Shown one piece after another: positions 43,530 to 56,310 of a stretch of 64,000 nt of DNA. The notes below the pieces were generated by a model that was not told the DNA's origin, did no database searches, and saw only the letters and a program-made list of their open reading frames with translations. This DNA comes from Schistosoma haematobium. Lineage: Eukaryota > Platyhelminthes > Trematoda > Strigeidida > Schistosomatidae. Each line of letters starts with the position of its first letter. Position 1 is the first letter of the stretch. The stretch is taken from positions 7,178,458 to 7,242,457 of the forward strand of contig NC_067202.1 in the NCBI RefSeq assembly GCF_000699445.3, written 5' to 3'. The translations under genes were made by a program, and so were the position numbers.

Positions 43530-45050
43530 TCACCTGTGTCATAAGTCTGTTGAAAAGCCATCTTTTAGTGAACAGAATACATCCATTGAAATATGAAATA
43601 AGATAGATTTGTTCGGTGAAGAGTTCTAACTCACTGAAAGAGTAGGAGAATTTTATGAAGATAAAATATTGAAACTGAGATAGACAGTAATCAGACGGAA
43701 TCATAGGACAGAAATAAATCAAATGTGAGGTAAAAGGCCTATAGAGATGAAGATAGAACGGCGGCAGATGTCTGTGAAAGAAAAAAGTAGTAAAAATTAC
43801 GAGAGATTAAATCGATGGTAGAATTTGTTCTAGTTCCTTTTGTATAGGTAATCCTGATTTTTTCCTAATGTTTACCGAATACTTCAGTAATGCTAAAAAA
43901 ATGGGTGATAACAGCATTTAACAGCTCTTTACTTATCTGGTATATGACTTCTTATGCAGAATCCGTTGCGATAGAATGATCTGTGTTCACAAGGTGTTCG
44001 ATTATTGAACTTCTTATCATACTTCTTATTGCTCGCTTTGAAATGATACTAATTGGTCAGTCGTAACTTCGTGGTTGCTATGCACGACTACTATACTGTA
44101 GATTGAGGTGGGCTACACAAAGAGAAACTTGGTTTGGCAAGCTTATACTTTACCGATGACCTTCTGCAACTTTGTGGATGGCCTTGAGATCTACCAATAA
44201 AAAATAATCAGTTGGAATGTATTTTTCGTGTCGGTGCTTCAAAATATAGGAAAGCTATGGATTAAAACTAAGTGTTATAAAATCATAAATGAACTTTTTA
44301 ATAGTAAATAATGATAATTCAGGCTTGATAATATAACTCTGTTATCAGGATAGACCCTAATTCTTAGCTCTACATCTATTAAATTCGAACAACCATGAAA
44401 CCCCTAAACTCTAGTTCCTAACCCAAAGACTTCTGACCCCTAGATCTTAACGCTAAAAATCTATAACCTCAACGCCTAACCTTAATACTTATAATTATAA
44501 CACTCATAATCCAAATAAACTGAAATTAGCACTTTATTCCGTAAGGAAACTATTATCCAATCATTTAAAAATATGAAATATGATAAAAGTTACTAGTTTT
44601 AACAGCAAGCTATATGCAACAGTGTTTTAAATTAGCTCATGGGCTAACTCAATTGCGGTTGGTAACCCAAGGTCACCAGGAATTGTGGTCTTACCCTTGT
44701 TTATCCAATAAATATAAGTGTAATATTGATAGCTATATACAGTCACGTTGAGATTTTTCTGGATAATGATTTTATTTCCCATTTAGGTTGTTCTAATGTA
44801 TTTCCGGTATCATGACAACTGGACAAGTATACCATTCTTAGACTCCTATATTATCCGTTTGACGTCAGTCGATGAATTGAAAGGTGATTCAGCAGTTATA
44901 CTGTAACTATTGTTCCAAATTCTCGAGAATCTACTTGTAAATCAATTCATTTAGTAAATGAACTTTGGTGGAATAAGCTGTACAGTTTTCTATAAACTGG
45001 ATTATATCAAAAATGTATGAATAAAAAATTCCGCTAAATAATTTTACTGA
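43530..45050. other. AT-rich sequence, no gene
   Basis: 44340-44520 has loosely repeated CCTAA/CTAACC words (for example CCCCTAAACTCTAG, CGCCTAACCTTAA), too irregular to call telomere-like. Nothing else recognised. Confidence 0.35.
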
Positions 45051-45054
45051 TAAA

Positions 45055-45770
45055 CCATAAGGGGTTTTATGAAGATTGTAGTAATTTCAATAGTTGAGAT
45101 CATGAGTCAGCTGAAGCTATCCCACCATGGAAAACCCGAAAACACTGGAAGGCCATTTCGTCTTATTGTGGGGCTCCCCAGCAGTGCGCATTCACAACCC
45201 CGCCTTATGAGATTCGAACCCAAGGCCTATCAGTCTCGTGCTCAAGCATTTAACCACTAAAACACTGATCCGGCATTCAACGGTGTTAATGTCTAACTTA
45301 CCGGTATCCCAATACACTTTCTCTCTCATTCTTGTGTTCTAGCTTAAGTAGTTAGTCGGGGGAAGAGGTTAACACGTAGTACACTGTGTAACAATATCAA
45401 ATTTTGGACCCTTCCCGTTACAACAATATAAGCTACCGGACAGTGTTACATTATTAAGTACCAAAAAATACACTTTTAAATATTTAATAATCAAAACTAT
45501 ATTTAATGTTTACCCTAAAGATAACTAAACATATATGGTGTAAGATTGTGAATTATCCCATCTAATATTTCCGTGATGTATTACAGACAAATCATTTGAT
45601 ATAATTTCCAAAAATGACAAGTAAAGCACTGCTAAGGAGTCCCATACTAGGACGAAACGGCCGTCTAATGCTTCCAGGTTTTTCATGGTGGTCTAGCTTC
45701 AATTGACTCATGATTTCAATCAGTGAAATTTCTAAAATCTCCACAAACCGCTTCTGATAAAGTTTTTTCC
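45055..45770. repeat. Family B bounded element with extra internal sequence
   Basis: Left end GGGGTTTTATGAAGATTGTA and minus-strand B unit to about 45300; right end is a plus-strand hammerhead tail (45625-45690) and terminal arm to CCGCTTCTG at 45758. Some 320 bp of unrelated AT-rich sequence lies between. Both hammerheads have core changes (CUGGGGAG; CUAAGGAG). ATAAA occurs next to both ends. Confidence 0.65.
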
Positions 45771-45774
45771 GTTA

Positions 45775-46445
45775 ATCAAAATCTTATTATTATTATATAT
45801 GACCATTTTGTCTTCTGTTATTGTTAAGACCACCAACGATACTTGATTATATAATCACAGGAGTAAATAATACATATTTAAAGATTGAAATATAGACTTT
45901 TTTTAATTGTCAACTGTCGCAGAAATCAACTGTGACCGATGAGACAATCATAGACACGTAAGTAAATGTTCTAAAAAAAAAACATATGCAAATGGAAAAT
46001 TGATAATATGTCAAGCGATAGATTTCGATCCCTAATATTAACTAGATAGTATATGTCTAACGTTTCAATAATGCATTTGATTGGTTAGATAAATGGTTAA
46101 TTCTGGTCTAATATGGAAGATATTTTAACTAAGGTGACCTATGCTATTGCTAGTATATGTGAAAGAATCAGTTTGCATAATGTTAGTAAAACAACATATT
46201 CGATAAAGCCAATATATACAATATAATAACTAAGGCTTTTCCATTACTTCTTATCGTTATAGGTAGGTTGTAAAACACGTAACTCAGAATACTAGCTAAA
46301 TTTTGTATTCTAACAGGTAGGTGATAGTTTTTATACTAGAACTTCCATATTTTACGAAAAAATATTAAATAAAGCCCTTATTTTTATTGTCATATAGTAA
46401 AATTGATTGCCATCGTTTGATTGAGTGAATCAGTTATCCTGAACT
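45775..46445. other. AT-rich sequence, nothing recognised
   Basis: No supported feature. Confidence 0.4.
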
Positions 46446-46449
46446 ACAT

Positions 46450-46535
46450 GTGATACTGTTAGGTGATTGAAAGTAGTGTGGAGGAAACCTTAAACTTAGG
46501 TTTCATGTTAGTTGGTATTCGCCAGTAAGGAGTCA
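46450..46535 (-). repeat. Family D fragment
   Basis: GGAGGAAACCTTAAACTTAG, TTTCATGTTAGTTGGTATTC, GCCAGTAAGGAGT: a decayed hammerhead block. Confidence 0.45.
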
Positions 46536-47132
46536 ATAAACTTGATATTAATTGTTTCCCGGAGAACAATCAGCTGAAAATAACTCAGTTCCATGGTAGA
46601 TAAGTAACTATATAGGAAAAAGCGGACGCCCGTTCAGTTACCTGTTGAACACTACGATCAGGATCTATCTATGTCAATTATCGTCATAAGTTAGATTGTG
46701 AAACCGTTGGCATATAGGACAGAAAAAACACAAAGACAGCTGGAAACTTTTAGAATTCTAGCACTCTCGTGAAGCAATAACCAATGGAGATATAAAAATT
46801 GATCAATTCTATTGATCGTTTGGGAAAAAAATAACGACCTGTAAAGTCAAAGTTAACGTCATAGTTAAAAACATGAGGACAATATGGAAATAACGGCAAT
46901 ACAGTTGTGGGGGACAATCAGACAAACACTAGGTGAACGGAACAAGCTGTTAACTAATCATGGAAAGGCTTTCATTACTCATTTCCTATTGAAGTACGTG
47001 TTGATGTTATCGAGAACGTCAGTAAAAGAAACCCTTAAAATACCCATCCTAGAGTGCAAATATTGTCTATCATCTGAATAACATGACGTTAGTCATTGAT
47101 TAGCGATTATTAAACCATAAACTTATTTAGTT

Positions 47133-47655
47133 ATTTATTTGAACACACGAATATTAGTACAAAAGAGCATCAGATACATATGCGCCACACAAGTCACTTG
47201 ATTTGTGTGTGGGCTACGATACTGCCCAGGTGCCCAAACCGAAGCAGATGATTTTCTTAGGGGGTCAATCATGAAGTCTATGACCTAAAGGTCTAATCTA
47301 CAAGGCGGTGGAGCAAAGTAAGGAGATACAGCCCCATGGTAGCCGGTGACCAATATTAGGTCCATACGCCATTTGTTCCTTCAGGATGCTGGAGCCTATG
47401 TGCATCATTGGTTTGGAATCAGGGTTTCCCAACTCCCCTAGGTGGACACTCCATGTCCACCAATCCGGTTAAAGCGCCAGACATTAGCTTTTCATCCTCT
47501 CAATTTCGTAGACAACATCCCCACTACGAGAATTCAGTGAGTAGAACTTCCTTGGCAATGTTTGTATGCACGTGGTCATGTGAGAGCATTTCGAACGAGA
47601 GGGTTGACTCTTTTCACTCTCAGTTATACCAGGGCATTTTGAGGGCAAGAATAAT
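47133..47655 (-). repeat. Family C element, near full length
   Basis: From TTATTTATTTGAACACACGA to CTCAGTTATACCAGGGCATT. Same order of blocks as 14350-14850 and 60176-60690. Confidence 0.75.
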
Positions 47656-47659
47656 ACGA

Positions 47660-48280
47660 TATTTTACAATAATCATAAGATTCAATAGATTTCAGATAAT
47701 TTATAATCCATTGACATATTGTTTAAGTTTGAGAATTCATGGATCAATATCTAAAAGCTCAACTTATAAATTTAACAATTATACTCTTTACAATCTCCAT
47801 AAATCTTCATTCTAATCTATAATTGCTTGTAATTGCCAATTGAAAGTGAATATTTAATTATCTTATTATGAAATACTTTCAACATTTAAGAACTGACTAA
47901 AACGATCCTATTTAATAACTTGATAGATATAACAAAAAACAACAACTATGAGAGTATTTCAAATATATTACAAGTTAAATAGTAGAAAAACTTAAGATTG
48001 TTATCTTGATAAGTTTAAAGTAGTTTAAGGAGAGTACTCTCATTCAATTCATATTTCCCAAGGTAGTTACTTTCTTCTCTTTTTCTTTTCGTTTTTTTGT
48101 TTATCTAAAGAAAACTCGTTCTCTTTTTGTGTGTGTACGTGTGTGTGGTTTTGTATGTAAGTAGAAAGTAGAAATTTTCTAAATGGAACTAATGTTTTAT
48201 GGAATTTTATTGAACATCATGTGTTCCACCTGATTGGGTTATATCGTTCTTTTTAATTTTTATATACATATTATTTATTT
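47660..48280. other. AT-rich sequence, nothing recognised
   Basis: A short TG-rich run (GTGTGTGTACGTGTGTGTGG) at 48129; no other feature. Confidence 0.4.
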
Positions 48281-48284
48281 ATTT

Positions 48285-48960
48285 ACTCTTGTTACTCCTC
48301 GTGAAAGAGTATAGGTCGCTCATTAGCACTTTCAATCTAACCCTGTCCTGGGCAAACCTTTCAAGCTCTTTCTAGTTGTTATTCATCCTTTGCATATTTG
48401 CTCCCAGTTCCCAACGTAATGTGTTCTTTCTCCTTCCTCCTTTCCGCTTCCCTTTAGGATTCCAAGTTAGGGCTTGACTCGTGATGCAGTTGGATGATTT
48501 ACGTAATGTATGTCCCATTCATTTCCACGTCTTTTCATAATTTCCTATTCACCTGGAAGTTAATTTGTTCTCTCTCATAGTAGGCTGTTACTGATGGTAT
48601 CCAATCAGTAGATGCTGAGTATCTTGTGTAGACAACTGTTTATAAGTACTTGTACATTCTTGATGATGGTTGTTGTAGTAGTCCTCCAAGTTTCAGCTCC
48701 GTATAGTAGGACTGCCTTAACGTTCGTATTGAAGATTGTGACTTTGATATTGGTTGACGGACAGTTGTTTTGAGTTCCACATGGTTTTCAATTGTAGGAA
48801 TGCTGTCTTTGTTTTGCCAATCCTCGTCTTTACATCTGCATGTGAGCCTCCTTGTTGATCGATGATGCTTCCCATGTATGTGAATGATTCTACATCTTCC
48901 AAAGTTTCGCCGTCAAGAGTGACTGAATCGCTGTTCTCCATGTTGTATTTGAGGATTTTT
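48285..48960 (-). mobile_element. RTE-2 fragment, minus
   Basis: From TTACTCTTGTTACTCCTCGT (3' end) up to reverse-transcriptase palm/thumb coding (NSDSVTLDGETLEDVESFTYMGSIIDQQGGSHADVKTRIGKTKTAFLQLKTMWNSKQLSV). Faces the opposite copy at 49.1 kb. Confidence 0.8.
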
Positions 48961-49099
48961 TATACACATATATTACAAATAAACTTTTTATATCATGCAA
49001 TGAAACGATTTCCAATATTTTAGAACTATCATTTCAATTTCATGTAGATATTTCTTTGGAGCTCTAGTTTAAATGTCACTACTAAATAATTTACCGTTC

Positions 49100-49555
49100 T
49101 TTCATGGGTTATTCAGAGAACATCAACTCAATCAAACTCAATGGAGAATCTCTGGAAGATGTAGAATCCTTCACGTACATGGGAAGCATCATCGATCAAC
49201 AAGGAGGATCACATGCAGACGCAAAAGCAAGGATCGGCAAACCAAGGACAGCATTCCTACAATTGAAGTACATATGGAACTCAAAACAGCTGTTCGTCAA
49301 ACAATATCAAAGTCACAATCATCAATATGAACGTTAAGACAGTTCTACTATACGGAGCTGAAACTTGAAGGACTACTACAACAACTATCATCAAGAAGGT
49401 ACAAGTATTTATAAACAGTTGTCTACACAAGATACTCAATGTTCGTTGATCGGATACCGTGAGCAATAGCCTACTATGGGAGAAAACAAGCTAACATTCA
49501 GCTGAGGATGAAATTAGGGAAAGACGCTGGAATCGTTACAAAAAAGTACAATCAT
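49100..49555 (+). mobile_element. RTE-2 fragment, plus
   Basis: Encodes NSIKLNGESLEDVESFTYMGSIIDQQGGSHADAKARIGKPRTAFLQLKYIWNSKQLFV, then frameshift, NVKTVLLYGAET, INSCLHKILN. With the copy at 48.3-48.96 kb it forms an inverted pair separated by about 140 bp. Confidence 0.8.
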
Positions 49556-49559
49556 CAGA

Positions 49560-50335
49560 TACATCATGGTAGTTGGCAATTTGCATTGAAAAGAATGAAC
49601 ACCATTCAGACATCGATTCCTGAACTGCTAACATCTAAGATAATAACAATAACAATAATAGTAGTAAATATGCCTAAAACTGCATAACATCAAAAGTTTC
49701 GGTTATTACATCTGATAATTCATATCAAATTATTATTACACTTTTAATTGATTTAAGATAATCATCTCAACATTACCAAGAATTCATTTCATTATTCATA
49801 TAGAACTTTGAATAGTTTAGTAAAGGTTTATCAAGATTGTTCAATTTATATATTACATCAGGAATGATTCAATAACCAAGAAGGATTCAACAACGATTTA
49901 GCTTTAGTCCAAGATTACCCAGAAGTTCTCAGGGAATGTATGTCCTAAATTTACTTCATGATAATATCACAGATGAAAACTTCCACAGAGTCTCATAATT
50001 GGATAAAACATGTATTCATTTTATCCTGACTTTTGACGATTGTCTGGTTAAATTTGATTCATAATGCAGATTATAAACTGAATGATCTTGAAATGTTATC
50101 AGTCATGATAATTACAAGTCACTAAATTCAAAAGTAAATCTATGGTTCCTCAATGAGAGGCATTCAATTTTGGAGTTCACTTATACTACCAGCGAAGCCA
50201 GTATCAATAGCGTTAATGTATAATAGTTGTGCAATGTCAAAACGTTAAACCTTATTAAATGCCTATGCCTATGTTAAATATATACAAATGATCAACTATC
50301 TTCATATTTATTTTATTTTGACATTAAATAAATAA
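49560..50335. other. AT-rich sequence, nothing recognised
   Basis: No supported feature. Confidence 0.4.
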
Positions 50336-50339
50336 TCAC

Positions 50340-50720
50340 TTTCTAAGCAAAGATGGATAGTGGCTAGCAATGGAATACAGGAAGCGCGTTTCGTCCTATT
50401 TGGGACTCGTCAACTGGATGTACCTGCATCTCAGAGTTGATGTTCACTCCGGGACTCGAACCCAGTACTGCTCGCTTCAAACGTCATCGCGTCATTCACT
50501 TGGCTACTGCATGTACATCTAGCTGACGAGTGCCAAATAGAACGAAACGAGAGTCAAACTGAATTCCACTGATAACCACTATTTATCTTTGTTTAAAAAG
50601 CTTGTGACTTAAGGCTATATCGAGTCAATCCGCACAGGTTGCACACATGCCAACATGAGACTGATCAACCGCAGTCCTAAATAACAATGAGAAGTTACAC
50701 GTAAAACAACACCAAGTGAA
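50340..50720. repeat. Family A head-to-head pair
   Basis: Minus-strand unit: hammerhead 50370-50415 (UUGACGAG for CUGACGAG) and tRNA-like GGGACTCGAACCCAG. It joins at about 50505 to a plus-strand hammerhead (50515-50565) and tail CACTGATAACCACTATTTATC. Confidence 0.75.
50515..50570 (+). ncRNA. Hammerhead ribozyme, family A, core kept
   Basis: AUCUAG, CUGACGAG, GAAA, GUC are all present; stem I 3' strand is disrupted (AAACUG) and stem II is imperfect. Confidence 0.45.
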
Positions 50721-50724
50721 TGTA

Positions 50725-51370
50725 AATAATCATTTTCTTTTGATATTCATTCCTGATAAATATTTTTTGATATCATGCGAATCCATTTGGATACATGTTT
50801 TTGATGTTTAACTGTTTAACATTTCTAAATTGAACAGAGAGTTTTCCTTTAGTTTAAGTAACCGAGTAAAAAAGGCACAGAACAGAATGATATTACCGGT
50901 TTCGTCTTTCTTCCTCCAAGTAAACGGTTAACTAGGAATAAGAACCATTGAAAATAATACAAAGATGAATTAGACGTTTATACTTCGAAGGTCAGTATAG
51001 TTACACTGGATTCTGACTCAATGATCAAAACAATCATAGCTCTTGGTATACAATCTTGATTTCTTTACTTTAGTTTTACATGAGATTGTGACTTTTGATA
51101 GCTGAGTAGATAACCGAAACAAAACATCATACACATAGCTCCTTTTATCATCTTAAACAGAGCAAGAACGAAGATTGATGCAGACAATGCCAATTCTGTT
51201 GGCATGTATTTTGGGGATATGAAATTTAAATCCAAGCGACAAAGCTTCTGTTTCTATCTGATTTAACTTTATTTTTGATAGGTTATAGAGAAATTTTTCG
51301 GGGTTTTCCGAAGAACTAAAGCATAAGTGTGTTTTTAGTGGGGCCCTTTATTTTGTCGTCATTTAGATCG
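50725..51370. other. AT-rich sequence, nothing recognised
   Basis: No supported feature. Confidence 0.4.
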
Positions 51371-51374
51371 GACG

Positions 51375-51880
51375 ATGTTTGTTGACGGGTTCTCCACTTT
51401 AGTGGCACGGGATCTGACTCCAATTCGATCATATGAATGATTGTTATTGAAATATACATGTCGCCTATCCTCGTGTATAATCACCGACTTAAATCGCGTT
51501 AGTCAATAACGGAATTAAATAAGTCAAATAACGAGAATAGACTTTTGAATAAATATGTTTTGTATATGAAGCGAATGGAATAGAGCGAAGTGAAACGATG
51601 CGCGGTGAAGGCGGGTAAGCCAACTCCACATTTAACCAAGCGTTAATTAATGTTTATAATCACACAAAAATAAGTTACAGACATGTGATGAATAGGATAA
51701 AAGATGTACACACACATATGCGCTCATATCAAACAGTTAAGATTGGTAATTGAACAATTAACAAGCTCAAAATATGACTAAAGTAGAATGAATAGATTGG
51801 CCATTCCGAAAGCCAGAATAAGATATATGGGCTTAACATGTCAACCGACACTACAATTTCTTTGACAACGTTACGTGGAG
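51375..51880 (+). repeat. Family F, long copy (LTR-like)
   Basis: Starts near TGTTTGTTGACGGGTTCTCC; contains GATCTGACTCCAATTCGATC, GCGTTAGTCAATAACGGAAT and ends near CAGAATAAGATATATGGGC. Shares the same order over 500 bp with 54090-54590. A degraded LTR is the most likely origin, but clean ends were not found. Confidence 0.55.
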
Positions 51881-51884
51881 ACAA

Positions 51885-52480
51885 AATAGCTGTGATCAAG
51901 GTTATACTGAAAATACATGAAAAAACAATAACACCTTGATCGTTGGTGTTGTGTTGTCTGAGATGAATGATTTGAAGCTTCCATTGTCCTTCAGGACAGC
52001 ATCATCACAACGTACTTCCATATATCTGATTAATCGTTTGTTCAGTTGGCCCTAGGATTTGACTATTTACTCTCTATTGTCGTAAGGTCATTTGTTGTGT
52101 ATTTGTTAGGATTGTTTTCGCCCTTGACCTGATCTCTGACTTTATTATTAATAACTTTCCCTATTAATAACATAGTTATGGACATAAGATGACAAAATTC
52201 TACGTCAATAGAACAAACATTTAATCAGTTGTAGAGAAATTCTAATATTTCACTTCTCATCGAAGAACAACTTGATATTATTGTCCAAAAGCACAATAGA
52301 AGCTTCATAACGAAACTATTCACCTTAAACACTAAAACATTCTCACCTCAAGCTAAATATATTCTTTATTATACCTTAATTGATCAATAATAAAGCTTTA
52401 TTAGGCAATCATTGATAACTTCATTTATTGTCTACCTATAGTGTTTTCTTGTAACGAAACTTGCTTACTCACAAGACAAA
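51885..52480. other. AT-rich sequence, nothing recognised
   Basis: No supported feature. Confidence 0.4.
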
Positions 52481-52484
52481 AATA

Positions 52485-52745
52485 CAGTGTAGTGAACAAG
52501 AGAGGATAATCGAATGTATTTGGACATAAAATTACAGAACACATTACTAAAATCTGAGAACTATACAGTGAATACTTCATTTGCAAAATATCAATCGATG
52601 GTCTCACACTTCATTGTTCCTTCATTTTCATACCAAATTGCTTTCTGTTCCTGTTCTTTCTTACTCAATCTTCTGCTGCTAGACATTCTCATTTTGAATA
52701 GCGTTATATACTACTCATATAGATATAAGTAGTATACACCACAGA
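52485..52745 (+). repeat. Family G repeat, full copy
   Basis: From GTGTAGTGAACAAGAGAGGA to TATAAGTAGTATACACCACA. Aligns along its length with 4320-4600. Confidence 0.6.
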
Positions 52746-53154
52746 TGGACTGGCTATGAAACTAAATTTAAAAAATACTGTTTAGTTAATATAATTTATT
52801 TTAAATTAATAAGATTTAATGATATTTAATTATTTACATTTTGAAGACGTTCTCTCTGTGATAGATTGGTTTAAAGTATTGAAGAAAAAAACACACAACC
52901 GTTAACAGTAAACATAGTCCGAGTGGAATATCCAGAACTCTAATTTAATTTATCTATTTCATGCGACTGCGCAAAATACGTAGATGGTTATATAACTGAT
53001 GGATAGTGGATAGTTTCAAGTGTTTTTTTGATGTTGTTGTTGTTGAGCAAAGTAAATTTTTAAAAGAAAATTGTTTTCGATAACATATCTCAACTATCAT
53101 AACAAATTATTTCTGATCGTTATTGATATTTATACGATAATAGTTGAATAGTAA

Positions 53155-53560
53155 GATGGTGGTTTGAGGTAGTCAACAGATAACCCTGGATCTAGGTTTT
53201 GTGCTACTTGTCACTCGTTAGCAAGGTGTCTCTGTAATCTTGAGAGATCTGATGCTGTCTAACGGATTAGTTTCTGTGTCACCTAGTTTCACAGTTAGAG
53301 ACGTTACTACTGGTGGTCATATTGCAACTTGGTCGATAAGCTTCGATCTGCACTAAGAAGGACCTGACGCACATGACACTGATCACCTACTACCCAGTGA
53401 TCAATCAATTATGAATACATCTTAGTCATACAGGAGGTCGATCGCGGCCCGGATAGCCCAATGGGAACGTCTCTGACTGCGAAGCTGGGTGACAGAGGAT
53501 CAAATCTATCAGGGAGCATCAGATCTCACAAGATTACAGGTACACCTTGCTGACGATTAC
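53155..53560. repeat. Family D head-to-head pair
   Basis: Minus-strand half with mutated hammerhead (CUAACGAG; AAAA) faces a plus-strand half with tRNA-like GGATAGCCCAATGGGAACG and GGATCAAATCTATC; the plus hammerhead is cut off after CCTTGCTGACGA at 53560. Confidence 0.7.
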
Positions 53561-53564
53561 TCAA

Positions 53565-53870
53565 GAAATATATTCAAAGGATCTCTAGAATCTTGTGGTT
53601 TGAACCCCTTATGAACCAACAGGTATATTAAAATCTGTTCAATCTATCATTTAATAAGAAAACAGATAAATGGATTAAAGGTCAAAGATTAGATTATATG
53701 AAAAGATAATTAAGATGATTGTACAAACATAAATTAGCTTTAATTTCTTGTTATTACAACAAGCTATCAATCATTTGAAGAGGTATGATAACATCTTATT
53801 TCTAGAAGGGCAATTAAAGTTTTCCACATTATTATCATCCAATATAAAGAATACAACACAACAACTTTTA
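53565..53870. other. AT-rich sequence, nothing recognised
   Basis: No supported feature. Confidence 0.4.
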
Positions 53871-53874
53871 CTTA

Positions 53875-54065
53875 AATGAGTATGGGGATTTGCGTAGATT
53901 ATAGTAATAGAACAGTTGAATTAACGAGTTGATCTAAGCGAGATCACCATTGAAAACCTGAAAGAACTGAATAGCCGATTCGTTCTAGTATGGGACTCCT
54001 CAACAGTACGTGTTCACTTTATAAATTCAGGCATTAAGTTTTTAGTTGGCCGTTATCGTGACGTC
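53875..54065 (-). repeat. Family B fragment
   Basis: GGGGATTTGCGTAGATTATA start and CGAGATCACCATTGAAAACC; hammerhead remnant CGATTCGTTCTAGTATGGGACTCC on + strand. Confidence 0.55.
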
Positions 54066-54084
54066 AATTAGCCTGCACAATGTT

Positions 54085-54595
54085 GTCGACGGGTTCACCA
54101 CTTTAGTGACCAGTGATATGACTCCACTGAGATTGTTTCTGATTACTTTTGAAATATACATATCGGCCATTCTCGTATATAATTATCGGCTTAGATCGCG
54201 TTAGTGAATAACAGAATTAAATAAGTCAAATACGAGGATAGATTTCCCAATACATAAATATTGTACAACCATTGGTCGAAACAGATAATCATAGCGACGT
54301 AGAGAAGGAAGCGAAGAAGAGAGAGTGAAACGACGAGTTGTGGAGATGGCATGTGAGCCAACCCCATTTTTACCAAGTGTTAATCAATATTTATAGTCAC
54401 AGAATAATAAGTTACAGACATGTGATGAAGAGGATAAGAAGTGCACAACGGTCAGGGTCGATAAGTGAGTAATTAACATGGTCAAAATGTGACTCAAGTA
54501 GAATGAATGGATTGGTCTGTCCGAAAGCTAGAATAAGGTATATAGGCTTAACATAATAACGGACATTACACGCCCTTCCCACCAAATAGAGCACA
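54085..54595 (+). repeat. Family F, long copy (LTR-like)
   Basis: TTGTCGACGGGTTCACCACT, GCGTTAGTGAATAACAGAAT, ACAGACATGTGATGAAGAGG and AGAATAAGGTATATAGGC in the same order as at 51.4-51.9 kb. Confidence 0.55.
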
Positions 54596-54834
54596 TAAGA
54601 ATACTGCGAATAAGAGTGAGTATATAAATAAGAACATATATTGAGAAGCCATGATCAATGGAGTTCAGTCATGTCGACTATGAAATTGTTATATACTGTG
54701 GGAAACGGATAAAAGTTACGCGACATTACGAACTCATTATAGTTTGCCATGTATACTATCGGGTATCGGCTTACCGATTCCGATTTTGCGAGTTGGCTTG
54801 CGAGACCATAGGTGCTGGGTTCGATCCTCACTGA

Positions 54835-55015
54835 TCTGGACAGGCCATCAGAGAGACGATGCGAAAAGAAGAAAGTGAAGTAAAATGACGTGCAGTGAAG
54901 AAGATATGTGAGCAGATTTGATTTAATTAAGTGTTAATCAATATTTATAGTCACACAAAAATAACCTACAGATATGAGTAGTATAAGATGTAAACACACG
55001 TGCTCATATAAAAAA
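54835..55015 (+). repeat. Family F fragment
   Basis: GAGAGACGATGCGAAAAGAA..AAGTGTTAATCAATATTTAT, the 3' half of family F. Confidence 0.5.
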
Positions 55016-55019
55016 AAGT

Positions 55020-55212
55020 GAAGGTTGAGACCGATAGGTCTTGAGTTCGAATCTCATAAGGCGGGATAGTGGATGAGCACTGCTGAGGAGTCCGACATTA
55101 GGACGAGACGGTCATTCAGTGCTTCCAGGTTTTCCATGATGATCTAGCTTCAATTAACTCATGATCTTTACTATTGAAATTTCTATAATATCGACAAAAA
55201 CCCCTTCTTAAA
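55020..55212 (+). repeat. Family B element, 3' half
   Basis: tRNA-like TTGAGTTCGAATCTCATAAG, hammerhead 55076-55123 (CUGAGGAG, stem II GUCC..GGAC, but GAGA for GAAA), tail TTCCATGATGATCTAGC to CGACAAAAACCCCTTCTT. Confidence 0.7.
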
Positions 55213-55599
55213 TTAAATAATAATAAACAAATGACTTAAAGTAGGGAACTCGTTGTAACAATAATTAACTGAAGGTGAACTGAATTCGGGACTAAATTGA
55301 ATAGTACACAACTGATGATCTCTATATGAATATTCATTCGAAATCTATGATGAGTAATATAATGATTGACAACGTGAAGTTTCCATTTATCAACATATAA
55401 AATACAGTTATATGGGTGAATGTCTATTAAATGGATTATTGTCTTGTTCATTTTGTATAAAGCTTTACAAGTACATATATTATTTACTTATTCAACATTT
55501 TTGATTGATATATTTTAGAATTTACCGGAGTTGTTTTCTCCAAATGTTGTGATTATATAAACAAAGAATAAATATCAAAATTTTGTTAACTTTTTCTAT

Positions 55600-55925
55600 T
55601 TAAATTATGAACCGATCAATGTTAGGACATCATTGAAAACCTGAAAGCACTGAACCATCGTTTCGTCCTAGTACCGGACTCTTCGACAGTGAGCATCCAC
55701 AATCCTGTACGCGGGATTCGGACCTTTAGACCACTGAGCCGACATCTAACGGTGTTAACGTCTAACATCGAAAAATTCATATTACTTCACGACCATCTTC
55801 CATTGTATCCAGCGAGTAACTGCCATAAAACATACGACACAGTTCAACTACTCTGGTTATGGCTTCTCACTATGACTCTGAGATTTATCTCACGAAGCTG
55901 GTCACTTGTGAGCACATGACTCTTC
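55600..55925 (-). repeat. Family B element, near full length
   Basis: GAACCGATCAATGTTAGGAC to GCTGGTCACTTGTGAGCACA. Hammerhead at 55643-55692 keeps perfect stem II and GAAA but the core CUG reads UCG. Confidence 0.7.
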
Positions 55926-56310
55926 AATAGTACAAACTTTATGGGATTTCAACAAAGTGTTTAAGTGCTGTTCATATCTCAGGTTAAAGTTAACAGTTTG
56001 CCATTCAGAAGGATTAAATGTAAGACTATTAAGAACAAACCATCGTTCAATAAGAGACAGGAAATCATTCATTACAAGTGTATGTAAAGAGGTAAAGATC
56101 GTTATACATACATTGAAACCATCCGCATATTTAACAAAAGTGTCTTCTGTGGAAGATGGTAGATCATTCAGAAAAAAAAGAAAAGAATAAGGAAGAAACA
56201 ACTTATTGCCGCATACCTTCATGAAGACAGTAGAAACGTTGAACACTTTTCTCAAAAGACAGTTTACTGTTCTCTTCCATTAGTATAGGAACGCAGCCAG
56301 TTGGTTATTC
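55926..56310 (-). pseudogene. CR1/SR1-like retrotransposon, reverse-transcriptase fossil
   Basis: Minus-strand translation LFFLNDLPSSTEDTFVKYADGFNVCI..LMNDFLSLIERWFVLNSLTFNPSEWQTVNFN carries the palm motif INDLP..YADD, with the second catalytic Asp replaced (YADG), and the NPSKC block as NPSEW. Typical of jockey/CR1-clade enzymes, unlike the RTE copies here. Surrounded by non-coding sequence; dead. Confidence 0.75.

Noticed and set aside
44340..44520. Interstitial telomere repeat (CCTAA words)
   Set aside because: Spacing and sequence are too irregular; no run of the TTAGGG unit.
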